5,509 nucleotides of DNA from an uncultured bacterium (GTDB lineage: Bacteria > Pseudomonadota > Alphaproteobacteria > CAISDR01). Every line of letters begins with the position of its first letter. The first letter of the stretch is position 1. The translations under genes were made by a program, and so were the position numbers. Shown piece after piece: positions 1 to 5,509 of the stretch. The DNA lies in contig CAISDR010000063.1 of NCBI GenBank assembly GCA_903884125.1, forward strand, positions 1 to 5,509. The letters run 5' to 3'. Under the pieces are notes generated by a model, which saw nothing but the letters and a program-made list of their open reading frames with translations, ran no database searches and was not told where the DNA came from.

Positions 1-456
<456 letters not shown>

Positions 457-1341
457 TCAACTTGTGCGATAGCGCCCGTCTTCGCATACGATGCGCCCGG
501 TCTGCTGCAAACGGATCATATGCGCCAGCATTGATCGGGCCGCTGCTGGATGCAGCCGCTTGTCCACGGCCGCATAGACAATCGGCACAAGAGACATCAA
601 ATCGAGCGCGCTGTCACCCAGGGCTGATATAATCTGTTCTTCGCGTTCGTGCCGATGGGCAATCAATGCCCGTATTAAAGGTTTGGGATCGACAACCGGG
701 GCGCCATGGGTTGGATAATAAATGGCATCATCCCGGTTCAGCAGTTTTTCCAGACTGTCCAAATAGGCCTGCATGTCTCCATCGGGTGGCGAAATTACGG
801 TGGTAGACCATCCCATCACATGATCACCCGTGAATAGCGCCAATTCTTTGGACAGGGCAAAACACAGATGGTTGGCCGTATGCCCTGGCGTATGCACCGC
901 CTCGAATGCCCAGCTTTCACCAGTAATCCTGTCGCCATCGCGAACCACAACATCGGGCACAAACGCCATGTCGCCGCCTTCTTCGACCAGTGCCGTCCCA
1001 TCCGATGCGCGCTCATGCGGCCCATAGCCATAGGTTCTGGCACCGGTTATGGCTTTAAGTGGGGCTGCGGCCGGTGAATGATCCATGTGGGTATGCGTGA
1101 TCAAAATATGGCTGACCGTTTCACCTTCAACCGCTGCGAATAGTGCTGAAAGATGTGCGTCATCCAGCGGACCGGGATCGATCACTGCAACCTGACCACG
1201 ACCAATCACATAGGTACCAGTACCGGTATAGGTAAACGGTCCCGGATTGGCTGCGATGACACGGCGCACCAGCGGGGATAGTTGATCCACGCGCCCGTGA
1301 ACAGGGTCGGCAAGTTTCACAAAGGGGATTGGCTCGGCCAT
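457..1341 (-). CDS. MBL-fold metallo-hydrolase, LACTB2-like
   Basis: A complete 294-residue metallo-beta-lactamase-fold protein. The whole metal-binding set is present: His83-x-His85-x-Asp87-His88 in the HTHMDH motif, His154 in TPGHTANH, Asp173 in TGDH and His212 in PTHG. This predicts an active di-zinc hydrolase. After residue ~215 comes a mainly helical tail with basic, His-rich segments (RALIAHRHEREEQI) and the pattern of the winged-helix domain found in human LACTB2 and its bacterial relatives. LACTB2 is a mitochondrial endoribonuclease; bacterial members are mostly uncharacterised, so the substrate here (RNA, thioester or another ester) is open. No signal peptide is seen, so it is probably cytoplasmic. 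ATG at 1339-1341 is the only sensible start, although the upstream sequence shows only a weak GGAT as ribosome binding site. It follows the NYN gene on the same strand after 91 bases. That gap holds no clear terminator, so co-transcription is possible. Confidence 0.93.
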   Translation of the reverse strand: MAEPIPFVKLADPVHGRVDQLSPLVRRVIAANPGPFTYTGTGTYVIGRGQVAVIDPGPLDDAHLSALFAAVEGETVSHILITHTHMDHSPAAAPLKAITGARTYGYGPHERASDGTALVEEGGDMAFVPDVVVRDGDRITGESWAFEAVHTPGHTANHLCFALSKELALFTGDHVMGWSTTVISPPDGDMQAYLDSLEKLLNRDDAIYYPTHGAPVVDPKPLIRALIAHRHEREEQIISALGDSALDLMSLVPIVYAAVDKRLHPAAARSMLAHMIRLQQTGRIVCEDGRYRTS

Positions 1342-1432
1342 GTTTTGATTATCCGAATTGTGGATTGCTGATTAAATCCGTCATCCGCAAATATGCAAGC
1401 ATTGGCTTTGGGCCGCGATCAGGCAGTCATAA

Positions 1433-2095
1433 TCAAGGTTCATACGAACTTGGCCGAGTCGCCACCTTTCTGCCGTAAACATTGTATACGTCCCGTGGCA
1501 AAAGGCAGGAGCGAAGCCGCCCCGGCTCTATGGGCGATCGTTCATGCACCTCGCCTCCCAATTCTCGGGCTTCCGGCCCCCGGTTTGGCGGCGCCGCCAG
1601 CGTTATCCACTTTTCCGGAAATAGCAGTCTGAGCTTTTTTACCGTTGGAATTTGGTCGCTATCCGCCGTCACCAGAATTGCCCTGCGAAAGGTATCCTGC
1701 ATTGCATCCGCAAGCATAGTCACCGCGATTGCCACGTCTGTCTGCTTTTCCTCGTAGCGATTGCAGTGCCTGTTCATAATTCGGCAGTGCTTTTTTACCT
1801 TGCGGAACTTGGATTCAACGACTTCAACACCTACCGCCTCAAGTGCCTTAATATACGATCTGTGTCTTTGCTGCTTTGACGAGTCCCAGGTCAACACCGC
1901 AGTAAAGAAAACGATTTTGTTCAACACCTCGCCAGGTCTCAGATAGGTGAGTCCCAGTGTACGCAGATTGAGCCATTTAAGGCTGGGCTCATTCAGCGCA
2001 TCAATTGCATGATAAAGATTGAATCCGTCGACATAAAGGTTGACTGGTTTTGCGGTCAAAGCCACCTTTGGAATTGACATACTGTTTTTACTCAT
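1433..2095 (-). CDS. NYN domain (PIN-like) predicted ribonuclease
   Basis: A 220-residue stand-alone NYN-domain protein, a family with the PIN/FLAP-nuclease fold and presumed to be a metal-dependent RNase. The acidic active-site pattern is complete: Asp23 in YVDGFNLYHA, Glu116 and Asp120 in YEEKQTDVAIA, Asp130 in LADA, and Asp145/Asp147 in VTADSDQIP. Between the first strand and the EEK motif lies a His/Cys cluster (His103-Cys104, His110-Cys111) where relatives often carry a Cys pair. The C-terminus (LLPRDVYNVYGRKVATRP) resembles the 'LP...G...RP' ending of family members, so the protein looks full length. ATG 2093-2095 is used; a second ATG at codon 6 has no better ribosome binding site, and only a weak GAG sits upstream of the first. 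Bases 1621-2095 are about 47% G+C against 57-63% in samples of neighbouring genes, while the last ~190 bases are about 60%. This points to horizontal acquisition. Targets are unknown; some NYN proteins occur in accessory or defence loci, but nothing else here suggests such a locus. Confidence 0.9.
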   Translation of the reverse strand: MSKNSMSIPKVALTAKPVNLYVDGFNLYHAIDALNEPSLKWLNLRTLGLTYLRPGEVLNKIVFFTAVLTWDSSKQQRHRSYIKALEAVGVEVVESKFRKVKKHCRIMNRHCNRYEEKQTDVAIAVTMLADAMQDTFRRAILVTADSDQIPTVKKLRLLFPEKWITLAAPPNRGPEARELGGEVHERSPIEPGRLRSCLLPRDVYNVYGRKVATRPSSYEP

Positions 2096-2115
2096 TGTAC
2101 TTTACTCAAATCTAC

Positions 2116-2135
2116 CTGGAGCGTCTGACGCCCAG
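2116..2135. repeat. Inverted repeat / hairpin upstream of the NYN gene
   Basis: CTGG(A)GCGTC at 2116-2125 and GACGCCCAG at 2127-2135 are reverse complements over nine bases, with one bulged A (2120) and one central T (2126). It lies 21-40 bases before the NYN start codon and only two bases from the next hairpin. It could be an operator in the NYN promoter region or a leader RNA hairpin. The symmetry is certain; the role is inference. Confidence 0.5.
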
Positions 2136-2177
2136 AAAAGGGGGCTGGACTCGAAAGAGACGGCCCCCTTATTTTTT
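2136..2177. terminator. Intrinsic terminator, usable in both directions, between prepilin peptidase and NYN genes
   Basis: AAGGGGGC (2138-2145) pairs with GCCCCCTT (2163-2170). The stem extends inward by a G-U and a G-C pair (2146-2147 with 2161-2162), then a small internal loop, then a CTC-GAAA-GAG mini-stem (2150-2159) with a GNRA-type tetraloop. On the + strand it is followed by ATTTTTT (2171-2177), the better U-tract. On the - strand it is followed by only four T (complement of 2136-2139), partly used in the stem. The obvious user is the - strand prepilin peptidase gene that ends at 2300, about 120 bases upstream in its reading direction. The stronger + strand orientation has no evident + strand gene before it. 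Confidence 0.75.
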
Positions 2178-2299
2178 CCATTGCCTCAGATTGATATCAT
2201 CCGTCGAAAACCTTGGCCCGGATTCGCGTTGGTCGTTCCCAAAATACCAAGTGGCTTTGGCTATCATGATGTAAAATCAATTGGTGACGCAAGCTGTAC

Positions 2300-3028
2300 C
2301 TAGAACGACGCAATGGGCCGTCCCACCACCAGCACAAAAAGCGCAATAGCCAGTGCAACGCCAAAAGGGATGCGGTCTTTCATCCCCTTGCCCATGACCA
2401 GAGCCAGGGCCACGCCGATCAGGGCAGAAAGTCCCAGGAACCACGACAGATGGTCCAGTCCGATCCACAAACCTGCCGCACCAAAGAATTTGATGTCACC
2501 CAGGCCGAGTGCATCAATCTTGCGGACCCGGCGATAAAAGGTGCGCAGCAGAAGGCCAAGACCAGCGCCCAGAACACCCGCAGTCAGTCCCGACAGGAAA
2601 GTTCCATTCTGATAGGCAAACCCGGCACCAAGGATTGCCAACGCGATCTGCAACTCGTCTGGCAATATCTGTGCTTCAAAATCAGCAGCAGCCATCGCAA
2701 CCAATATGGTCGCGAGGCCTATGACAAAAGCCGCATTGATGCTGGTGCCAAATGTTGCGACCGCCAGTATGCAGCCAAACGCATTCACGATTTCAATGAT
2801 GGGATAGCGCCATGATATCGGCTGCGCGCAATGGGCGCATTTGCCTCGCCTGAGCATGAACCCAAACAGCGGTATCAGGTCAGCAATGCCCAGTTGCATG
2901 CCACATTGCGGACAGGATGAACGCTTTGCAATCCAGTCCTGATCATTCACCAGCCGATAACTCAAGGCACCGGCGAACGAGCCCAGGACCAGCCCAAACA
3001 TGCCGCCGACAAAAATTTCGCCGATCAT
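2300..3028 (-). CDS. pilD: Prepilin peptidase (A24 family, PilD/GspO type)
   Basis: A polytopic inner-membrane aspartic protease that cleaves the leader of type IV prepilins or type II secretion pseudopilins and methylates the new N-terminus. In the 242-residue product: an N-terminal membrane segment with GLVLGSF (about 12-18); the cytoplasmic zinc-binding CPQC/CAHC tetracysteine (39-42 and 64-67); YPIIEIVNA (about 75-83), typical of the methylase part; catalytic Asp116 in ADFEAQILPDE; catalytic Asp178 in GLGDIKFFG; and the late IPFG motif. The tetracysteine domain and full length separate it from the short CpaA/TadV peptidases. I chose ATG 3026-3028 because the hydrophobic segment then starts at once, as in the family; an AAAGG lies about 12 bases upstream. 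A GTG at 3053-3055 would add nine polar residues. No pilin, pilus or secretion genes are in the window, so the substrate system is unknown and the symbol denotes the family rather than a proven pilus role. It is followed by the terminator at 2136-2177. Confidence 0.93.
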   Translation of the reverse strand: MIGEIFVGGMFGLVLGSFAGALSYRLVNDQDWIAKRSSCPQCGMQLGIADLIPLFGFMLRRGKCAHCAQPISWRYPIIEIVNAFGCILAVATFGTSINAAFVIGLATILVAMAAADFEAQILPDELQIALAILGAGFAYQNGTFLSGLTAGVLGAGLGLLLRTFYRRVRKIDALGLGDIKFFGAAGLWIGLDHLSWFLGLSALIGVALALVMGKGMKDRIPFGVALAIALFVLVVGRPIASF

Positions 3029-3136
3029 AAAAAATTTTGACCTTTGGGGTTGCACTGGGCAGACTTTTCCATGAACCTCCGCCAGGAACGCGGTGGGGCA
3101 TCCCGTCTGACCGGTTCACCCCCCCGGGAGAGGCGC
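3029..3136. promoter_or_regulatory. Divergent intergenic region between prepilin peptidase and the small + strand gene
   Basis: These 108 bases separate two divergent start codons and must hold both 5' regions if my start choices are right. On the + strand a TTGACC at 3037-3042 matches a -35 box, but no good -10 box follows at 16-18 bases. The run AAAAAATTTT at 3029-3038 sits just before the peptidase start. I cannot place either promoter with confidence. Confidence 0.35.
3126..3133 (+). promoter_or_regulatory. Ribosome binding site that decides the start of the small gene
   Basis: GGGAGAGG lies just before GTG 3137-3139; its GGAG core (3127-3130) is six bases from the start codon. The alternative in-frame starts, ATG 3071 and TTG 3044, have no comparable Shine-Dalgarno sequence, so the short form is preferred. 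Confidence 0.6.
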
Positions 3137-3388
3137 GTGGCCCAAAAAGAATTACCTGTCGACGAACAAAAGGCCAGAGCCTTGGAACTACTGCTGGATG
3201 CCTGGGAAGCCGGGCTGAACGAAGGCATTGAACCGGAATATCTGGCAACCGCCGCCATTTTTGCAGCACTGACCGACATGGTTGATATCCATGGCGAGGA
3301 TGCCGTGGCGACCATGACAGAAGAATTGCCCGCTCGTGTACGAGAGGGTGAATTCACACTGGAGGATGATGAAGACGACGAGGACTGA
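3137..3388 (+). CDS. Small uncharacterised protein with acidic C-terminal tail
   Basis: I do not recognise a characterised family. From GTG 3137 the product is 83 residues; starting at ATG 3071 it would be 105. The body (about 10-70) reads as amphipathic helices, with LELLLDAWEAGLNEGIEPEYLA at 17-38, then AAIFAALTDMVDIHGEDAV, then TEELPARVREGEF. There is no signal peptide or membrane segment. The last eight residues (EDDEDDED, 76-83) are all acidic. The regular codon-like composition, the good ribosome binding site and the placement between two genes without overlap support a real gene. It is divergent from the prepilin peptidase gene and converges on ccmI with a 15-base gap. Soluble helical proteins with acidic tails often bind partner proteins, but no function is claimed. 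Confidence 0.75.
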   Translation: MAQKELPVDEQKARALELLLDAWEAGLNEGIEPEYLATAAIFAALTDMVDIHGEDAVATMTEELPARVREGEFTLEDDEDDED

Positions 3389-3403
3389 TCAGATACCACG
3401 TCA

Positions 3404-4831
3404 CTAGTCCGGCAGGCCCAGCGTGGAAGGCGCGATTTTCGCCTCTGCCGCCAGGGCCTGCATCCGGGCAACCAGTTCCTTGCGTTGCGGGGCCTCTTTC
3501 GGCCAGCCCGCTAATAATCGGGTCCAGTAATCGCGACCCTGTTCAATATGCCCGGCGCGCAGCTCCACTTCGCCTACCGCAAATAGTGCGTCAGCGTTAT
3601 CGTGATCAACTTCCAGCAATCTACGCACGCTGGGTAAATAGCGCGGGTCGTTGATGCCCGGGCCCTGACGCAGCGCCGCCACATAGCCATTCAATGCTTC
3701 GGCAGATTTTGGATCACGCTTTATGGCTTCTTCATATGCCACAAGCGACTGATCCATCTGACCCAAAACCAGATAAGCCCGCGCCAGTTTGCGCCAACCC
3801 GCCGGATCGTCGGGATTAGCTTTCAGCTTATCGGCCAGACGCGCAACCATGCCAGATATCATGGCCTGTCGGTCGCCAGCGCCCATTTGCGCAGCCTGTG
3901 CCACATCCTGCGCCGATGGTCCGCCCGAACCCGTCATAGCGGGCGGCGGAGCAGCAGGCACGCTGGGCGCTGCAGGCATCAGACTTTTGACGTCGCGACC
4001 CAGTCGCTTGGCAGCGTCAGCAATGCGCGAGCGAACCACCTCGGCATATTCGGCCTGATCGCCGCCGTCACGCAGCATGCCCTGCCATTGTTCCAGCGCG
4101 ACGTCCCACGCGCCAATTTCCGCCTGCGCTTCGGCAAGATAATAGCGCGCGCGCGGGTCCTTGGGATCAGCCGAAAGGACCGCGTCAAATGCCCGGCGTG
4201 CTTCGGGCACGACCGCACGTTCAGACATAACAAGTGCTTCGGCAAAATCACCGACCAGAGCCGTGTCCTTATTCTGATCAAGTTCCATCGCGCGCCGGAA
4301 AGCTGGTAACGCCAGATCATAACGCCCCACCTGCATTGCCGAACGTGCCAGCAGCCTGAACCCCTGCTGGTCATCTGGCCGGGCCTGCATCTTTGCAGAC
4401 AGGGTCTCGACCAGCCGCACCATTTCAGCGTGGGCGGCATCCTGAGCCGCGTCCTGGCCAGGCGCAGCTGACAGGATCTGGGGTGTGCCCAATTGTGTAT
4501 AAAGCACCACACCCGCCAATGGCACCAACACAACCAGCGCCAAAGCCACTCCAATCAGTTTTGGTGCCATGACGGCTGGCTGGGTGGATGACTGCGATTT
4601 TCGATCCTGGGCCAGCGCACGCCGGGAAATTTCCAGCCGGGCCGCCAGTGCCTCGTCCGCCCCAATCAATTCGCGGGACTGGTCGCGATCCACTTCAGCC
4701 AACTGATCCTTTAGCACCGCCTGATCTATTAGATCACGAGCGAAGGGAACAGCCTTTTTGCCCAGGAGCGGGCGGATCAGAACAGCCACGACCACCAGGG
4801 TCATGGCAATCAAAACGAGCCAGATCGTCAT
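3404..4831 (-). CDS. ccmI: Cytochrome c biogenesis protein CcmI (CycH-like)
   Basis: A 475-residue inner-membrane protein of the System I cytochrome c maturation pathway. CcmI holds apocytochrome c in the periplasm and hands it to the CcmF/CcmH heme-ligation complex. The architecture fits the family: first membrane helix at about 2-23; a cytoplasmic coiled segment with the characteristic KDQLAEVDRDQSRELIGADEALAARLEI (about 41-68); second membrane helix at about 91-111; then a long periplasmic TPR region. Two TPR blocks can be seen (about 135-280 and 320-440), joined by an Ala/Pro-rich linker (287-306). The second begins with MISGMVARLADKLKANPDDPAGWRKLARAYLVLGQ, a typical alphaproteobacterial CcmI TPR. 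ATG 4829-4831 is preceded by AAAGG with six-base spacing (complement of 4838-4842). No other ccm gene is in the window, so it appears transcribed alone, divergently from cheZ. Confidence 0.93.
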   Translation of the reverse strand: MTIWLVLIAMTLVVVAVLIRPLLGKKAVPFARDLIDQAVLKDQLAEVDRDQSRELIGADEALAARLEISRRALAQDRKSQSSTQPAVMAPKLIGVALALVVLVPLAGVVLYTQLGTPQILSAAPGQDAAQDAAHAEMVRLVETLSAKMQARPDDQQGFRLLARSAMQVGRYDLALPAFRRAMELDQNKDTALVGDFAEALVMSERAVVPEARRAFDAVLSADPKDPRARYYLAEAQAEIGAWDVALEQWQGMLRDGGDQAEYAEVVRSRIADAAKRLGRDVKSLMPAAPSVPAAPPPAMTGSGGPSAQDVAQAAQMGAGDRQAMISGMVARLADKLKANPDDPAGWRKLARAYLVLGQMDQSLVAYEEAIKRDPKSAEALNGYVAALRQGPGINDPRYLPSVRRLLEVDHDNADALFAVGEVELRAGHIEQGRDYWTRLLAGWPKEAPQRKELVARMQALAAEAKIAPSTLGLPD

Positions 4832-5010
4832 TATGGACCTTTATCTAATATGTCCCTTCTATGGACTTTTCCGGGTTTGGGCTCAAGCCCTGGCAGGGCG
4901 TGTAATCCCAATTTAAGACAATTTGGACACCAAATGGCTCTATCGGCCCATTCAAATGCCCGCTATCCTTTCTAATTGGGGTTGGCTTACGGTTGCCAGG
5001 GGGATGCAGA
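4832..5010. promoter_or_regulatory. Divergent ccmI-cheZ intergenic region with symmetric elements
   Basis: 179 bases between two divergent starts. It contains: GGGCT-CA-AGCCC (4879-4890), a five-base inverted repeat; ATTTGG-ACA-CCAAAT (4921-4935), a perfect six-base inverted repeat that looks like an operator; an outer inverted repeat AATCCCAATT (4904-4913) with AATTGGGGTT (4974-4983), nine of ten bases complementary; and an imperfect direct repeat, CAAATG...CTATC, at 4931-4944 and again at 4953-4967. A possible cheZ -10 box is TCTAAT (4971-4976), but no matching -35 is evident. The repeats are directly visible; regulatory use is inference. Confidence 0.45.
4998..5003 (+). promoter_or_regulatory. 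Strong ribosome binding site of cheZ
   Basis: AGGGGG ends seven bases before ATG 5011-5013. It fixes the start of cheZ and argues against the later in-frame ATG at codon 25. Confidence 0.7.
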
Positions 5011-5509
5011 ATGTCGACATTCAGATCATCGGGGCCGGTTCGACACCAGCCCAAAAAAGTTTTTACAGCCGAACGCCGGTTTATGGGCCAAGTGGCCGAG
5101 CCGCACGGCGCTGCACCAGATGAACTACTCGGCGGGACCGTGATCGCGCGTGTCGACAATTCCGATGTACTGGCAGCGATTGCCCGGCTGGAAGAGAAAC
5201 TGTCCCGTTCCGTTGAAATCGCCCCTGAAGTTGACAAAATCCAGGTCGAGATTTCTGAAATCGCCGGGCGCATCAAAGCGACCAAAGTTGAAATGGCGGC
5301 ACTGCGCCACCCATTGATGGAAGAAAACCGTTTTCGTCGTGCGGCTGACGACCTGTCGGAAATTGTGGGCGCCACGGAACGGGCGACCACGCAGATTATT
5401 GAATGCGCCGAACGAATTGATGAAATTGCAAATGAGCTGCAATCCACCACGCCTGATGTTTACATCAATTCGCGACTGGCGCAGGTGAATGATATCGTCA
5501 TGCAGATGT
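5011..5509 (+). CDS. cheZ: Chemotaxis protein phosphatase CheZ, N-terminal part
   Basis: An open frame from ATG 5011 runs off the right edge (166 codons plus one base). CheZ dephosphorylates CheY-P and so resets the flagellar motor signal. Evidence: the N-terminal VFTAERRFM stretch (about 17-25), seen in alphaproteobacterial CheZ; a helical segment SDVLAAIARLEEKLSRS (51-67); a long coiled-coil-like stretch rich in Glu/Ile/Ala (about 70-100); then RFRRAADDLSEIVGATERATTQIIECAERIDEIANEL (107-143), which matches the long helical hairpin of CheZ before its active site. The sequence stops at NDIVMQM, just before where the catalytic FQDxTGQ motif with its essential Gln is expected, so activity cannot be confirmed. 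A shadow frame on the opposite strand (4845-5450) is not a gene. No other chemotaxis or flagellar gene is visible; they may follow to the right. Confidence 0.85.
   Translation, partial: MSTFRSSGPVRHQPKKVFTAERRFMGQVAEPHGAAPDELLGGTVIARVDNSDVLAAIARLEEKLSRSVEIAPEVDKIQVEISEIAGRIKATKVEMAALRHPLMEENRFRRAADDLSEIVGATERATTQIIECAERIDEIANELQSTTPDVYINSRLAQVNDIVMQM

Noticed and set aside
1381..2260. Short direct repeats flanking the NYN gene (TGGCTTTGG at 1403-1411 and 2252-2260; TCATCCG at 1381-1387 and 2197-2203) as possible insertion target duplications
   Set aside because: Matches of seven to nine bases are expected by chance over such distances. They are not at matched positions relative to a mobile element, and no integrase or transposase is present.
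2040..2303. Plus-strand open frame across the NYN-peptidase spacer
   Set aside because: It reads through the strong hairpin and U-tract, has no ribosome binding site, and its translation resembles no protein family.
3029..3055. GTG 3055 as start of the prepilin peptidase
   Set aside because: It would add nine polar residues before the first membrane helix, unlike the family. ATG 3028 fits better, although its ribosome binding site spacing is long.
3044..3136. Longer forms of the small gene from TTG 3044 or ATG 3071
   Set aside because: No ribosome binding site precedes them, and the added Arg/Gly/Pro-rich residues look unlike the helical body. ATG 3071 is not fully excluded.
3386..3391. TGATCA at the stop of the small gene, the same hexamer as at 454-459
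   Set aside because: A six-base coincidence driven by the shared TGA; here the opposite gene stops further on at 3404, so it has no double role.
4936..4960. CCGATAG on the - strand, similar to a flagellar sigma-28 -10 box
   Set aside because: No TAAAGTTT-like -35 is found at the proper distance, and the gene read in that direction is ccmI, which is not a flagellar gene.
4983..4997. A sigma-54-like TGGC...TTGC before cheZ
   Set aside because: The GG to GC spacing is one base too short for the strict -24/-12 rule, and transcription would start almost at the ATG, leaving no room for the ribosome binding site.
4845..5450. A 201-residue open frame on the - strand
   Set aside because: It lies antisense to cheZ and is a Ser-rich shadow translation. 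The + strand frame has a strong ribosome binding site and recognisable CheZ sequence.

Overview
The window looks like chromosomal DNA of a moderately GC-rich Alphaproteobacterium. The main clues are an alphaproteobacterial-type CheZ start at the right edge, a CcmI of alphaproteobacterial architecture and a CoA ligase of the kind common in that class. Sampled stretches of the core genes are about 57-63% G+C. I cannot fix the order or genus from sequence alone. No gap between genes exceeds about 205 bases. I saw no tRNA, rRNA, CRISPR array, insertion sequence or replication origin.

Layout, left to right. Positions 1-456 (+) are the C-terminal lid of a fatty-acyl-CoA ligase whose first ~390 residues lie outside the window. 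Its stop codon directly abuts the stop of a convergent metallo-beta-lactamase-fold hydrolase (457-1341, -) of the LACTB2-like type with a C-terminal winged-helix tail. Next on the same strand is a stand-alone NYN/PIN-like predicted ribonuclease (1433-2095, -). Its first ~475 bases are about 47% G+C, clearly lower than its neighbours. Upstream of it (2096-2299) is a compact pair of hairpins: a 20-bp inverted repeat and a strong intrinsic terminator with a GAAA-capped loop. This separates it from a prepilin peptidase gene (2300-3028, -).

Positions 3029-3136 are a short divergent intergenic region. A small unrecognised gene with an acidic tail follows (3137-3388, +). It converges, with a 15-bp gap, on ccmI (3404-4831, -), which encodes a membrane-anchored TPR protein of cytochrome c maturation. 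A second divergent intergenic region (4832-5010) holds several inverted and direct repeats. The window ends inside cheZ (5011 to the edge, +), the chemotaxis phosphatase, which has a very good ribosome binding site.

The genes do not form one pathway. They are a mixture of housekeeping units (lipid activation, pilin or pseudopilin processing, cytochrome c assembly, chemotaxis) with one likely acquired or accessory gene, the NYN protein. I found no convincing new multi-gene system. The most interesting places are the NYN gene with its hairpin leader, the small acidic-tailed protein and the symmetric elements upstream of cheZ.
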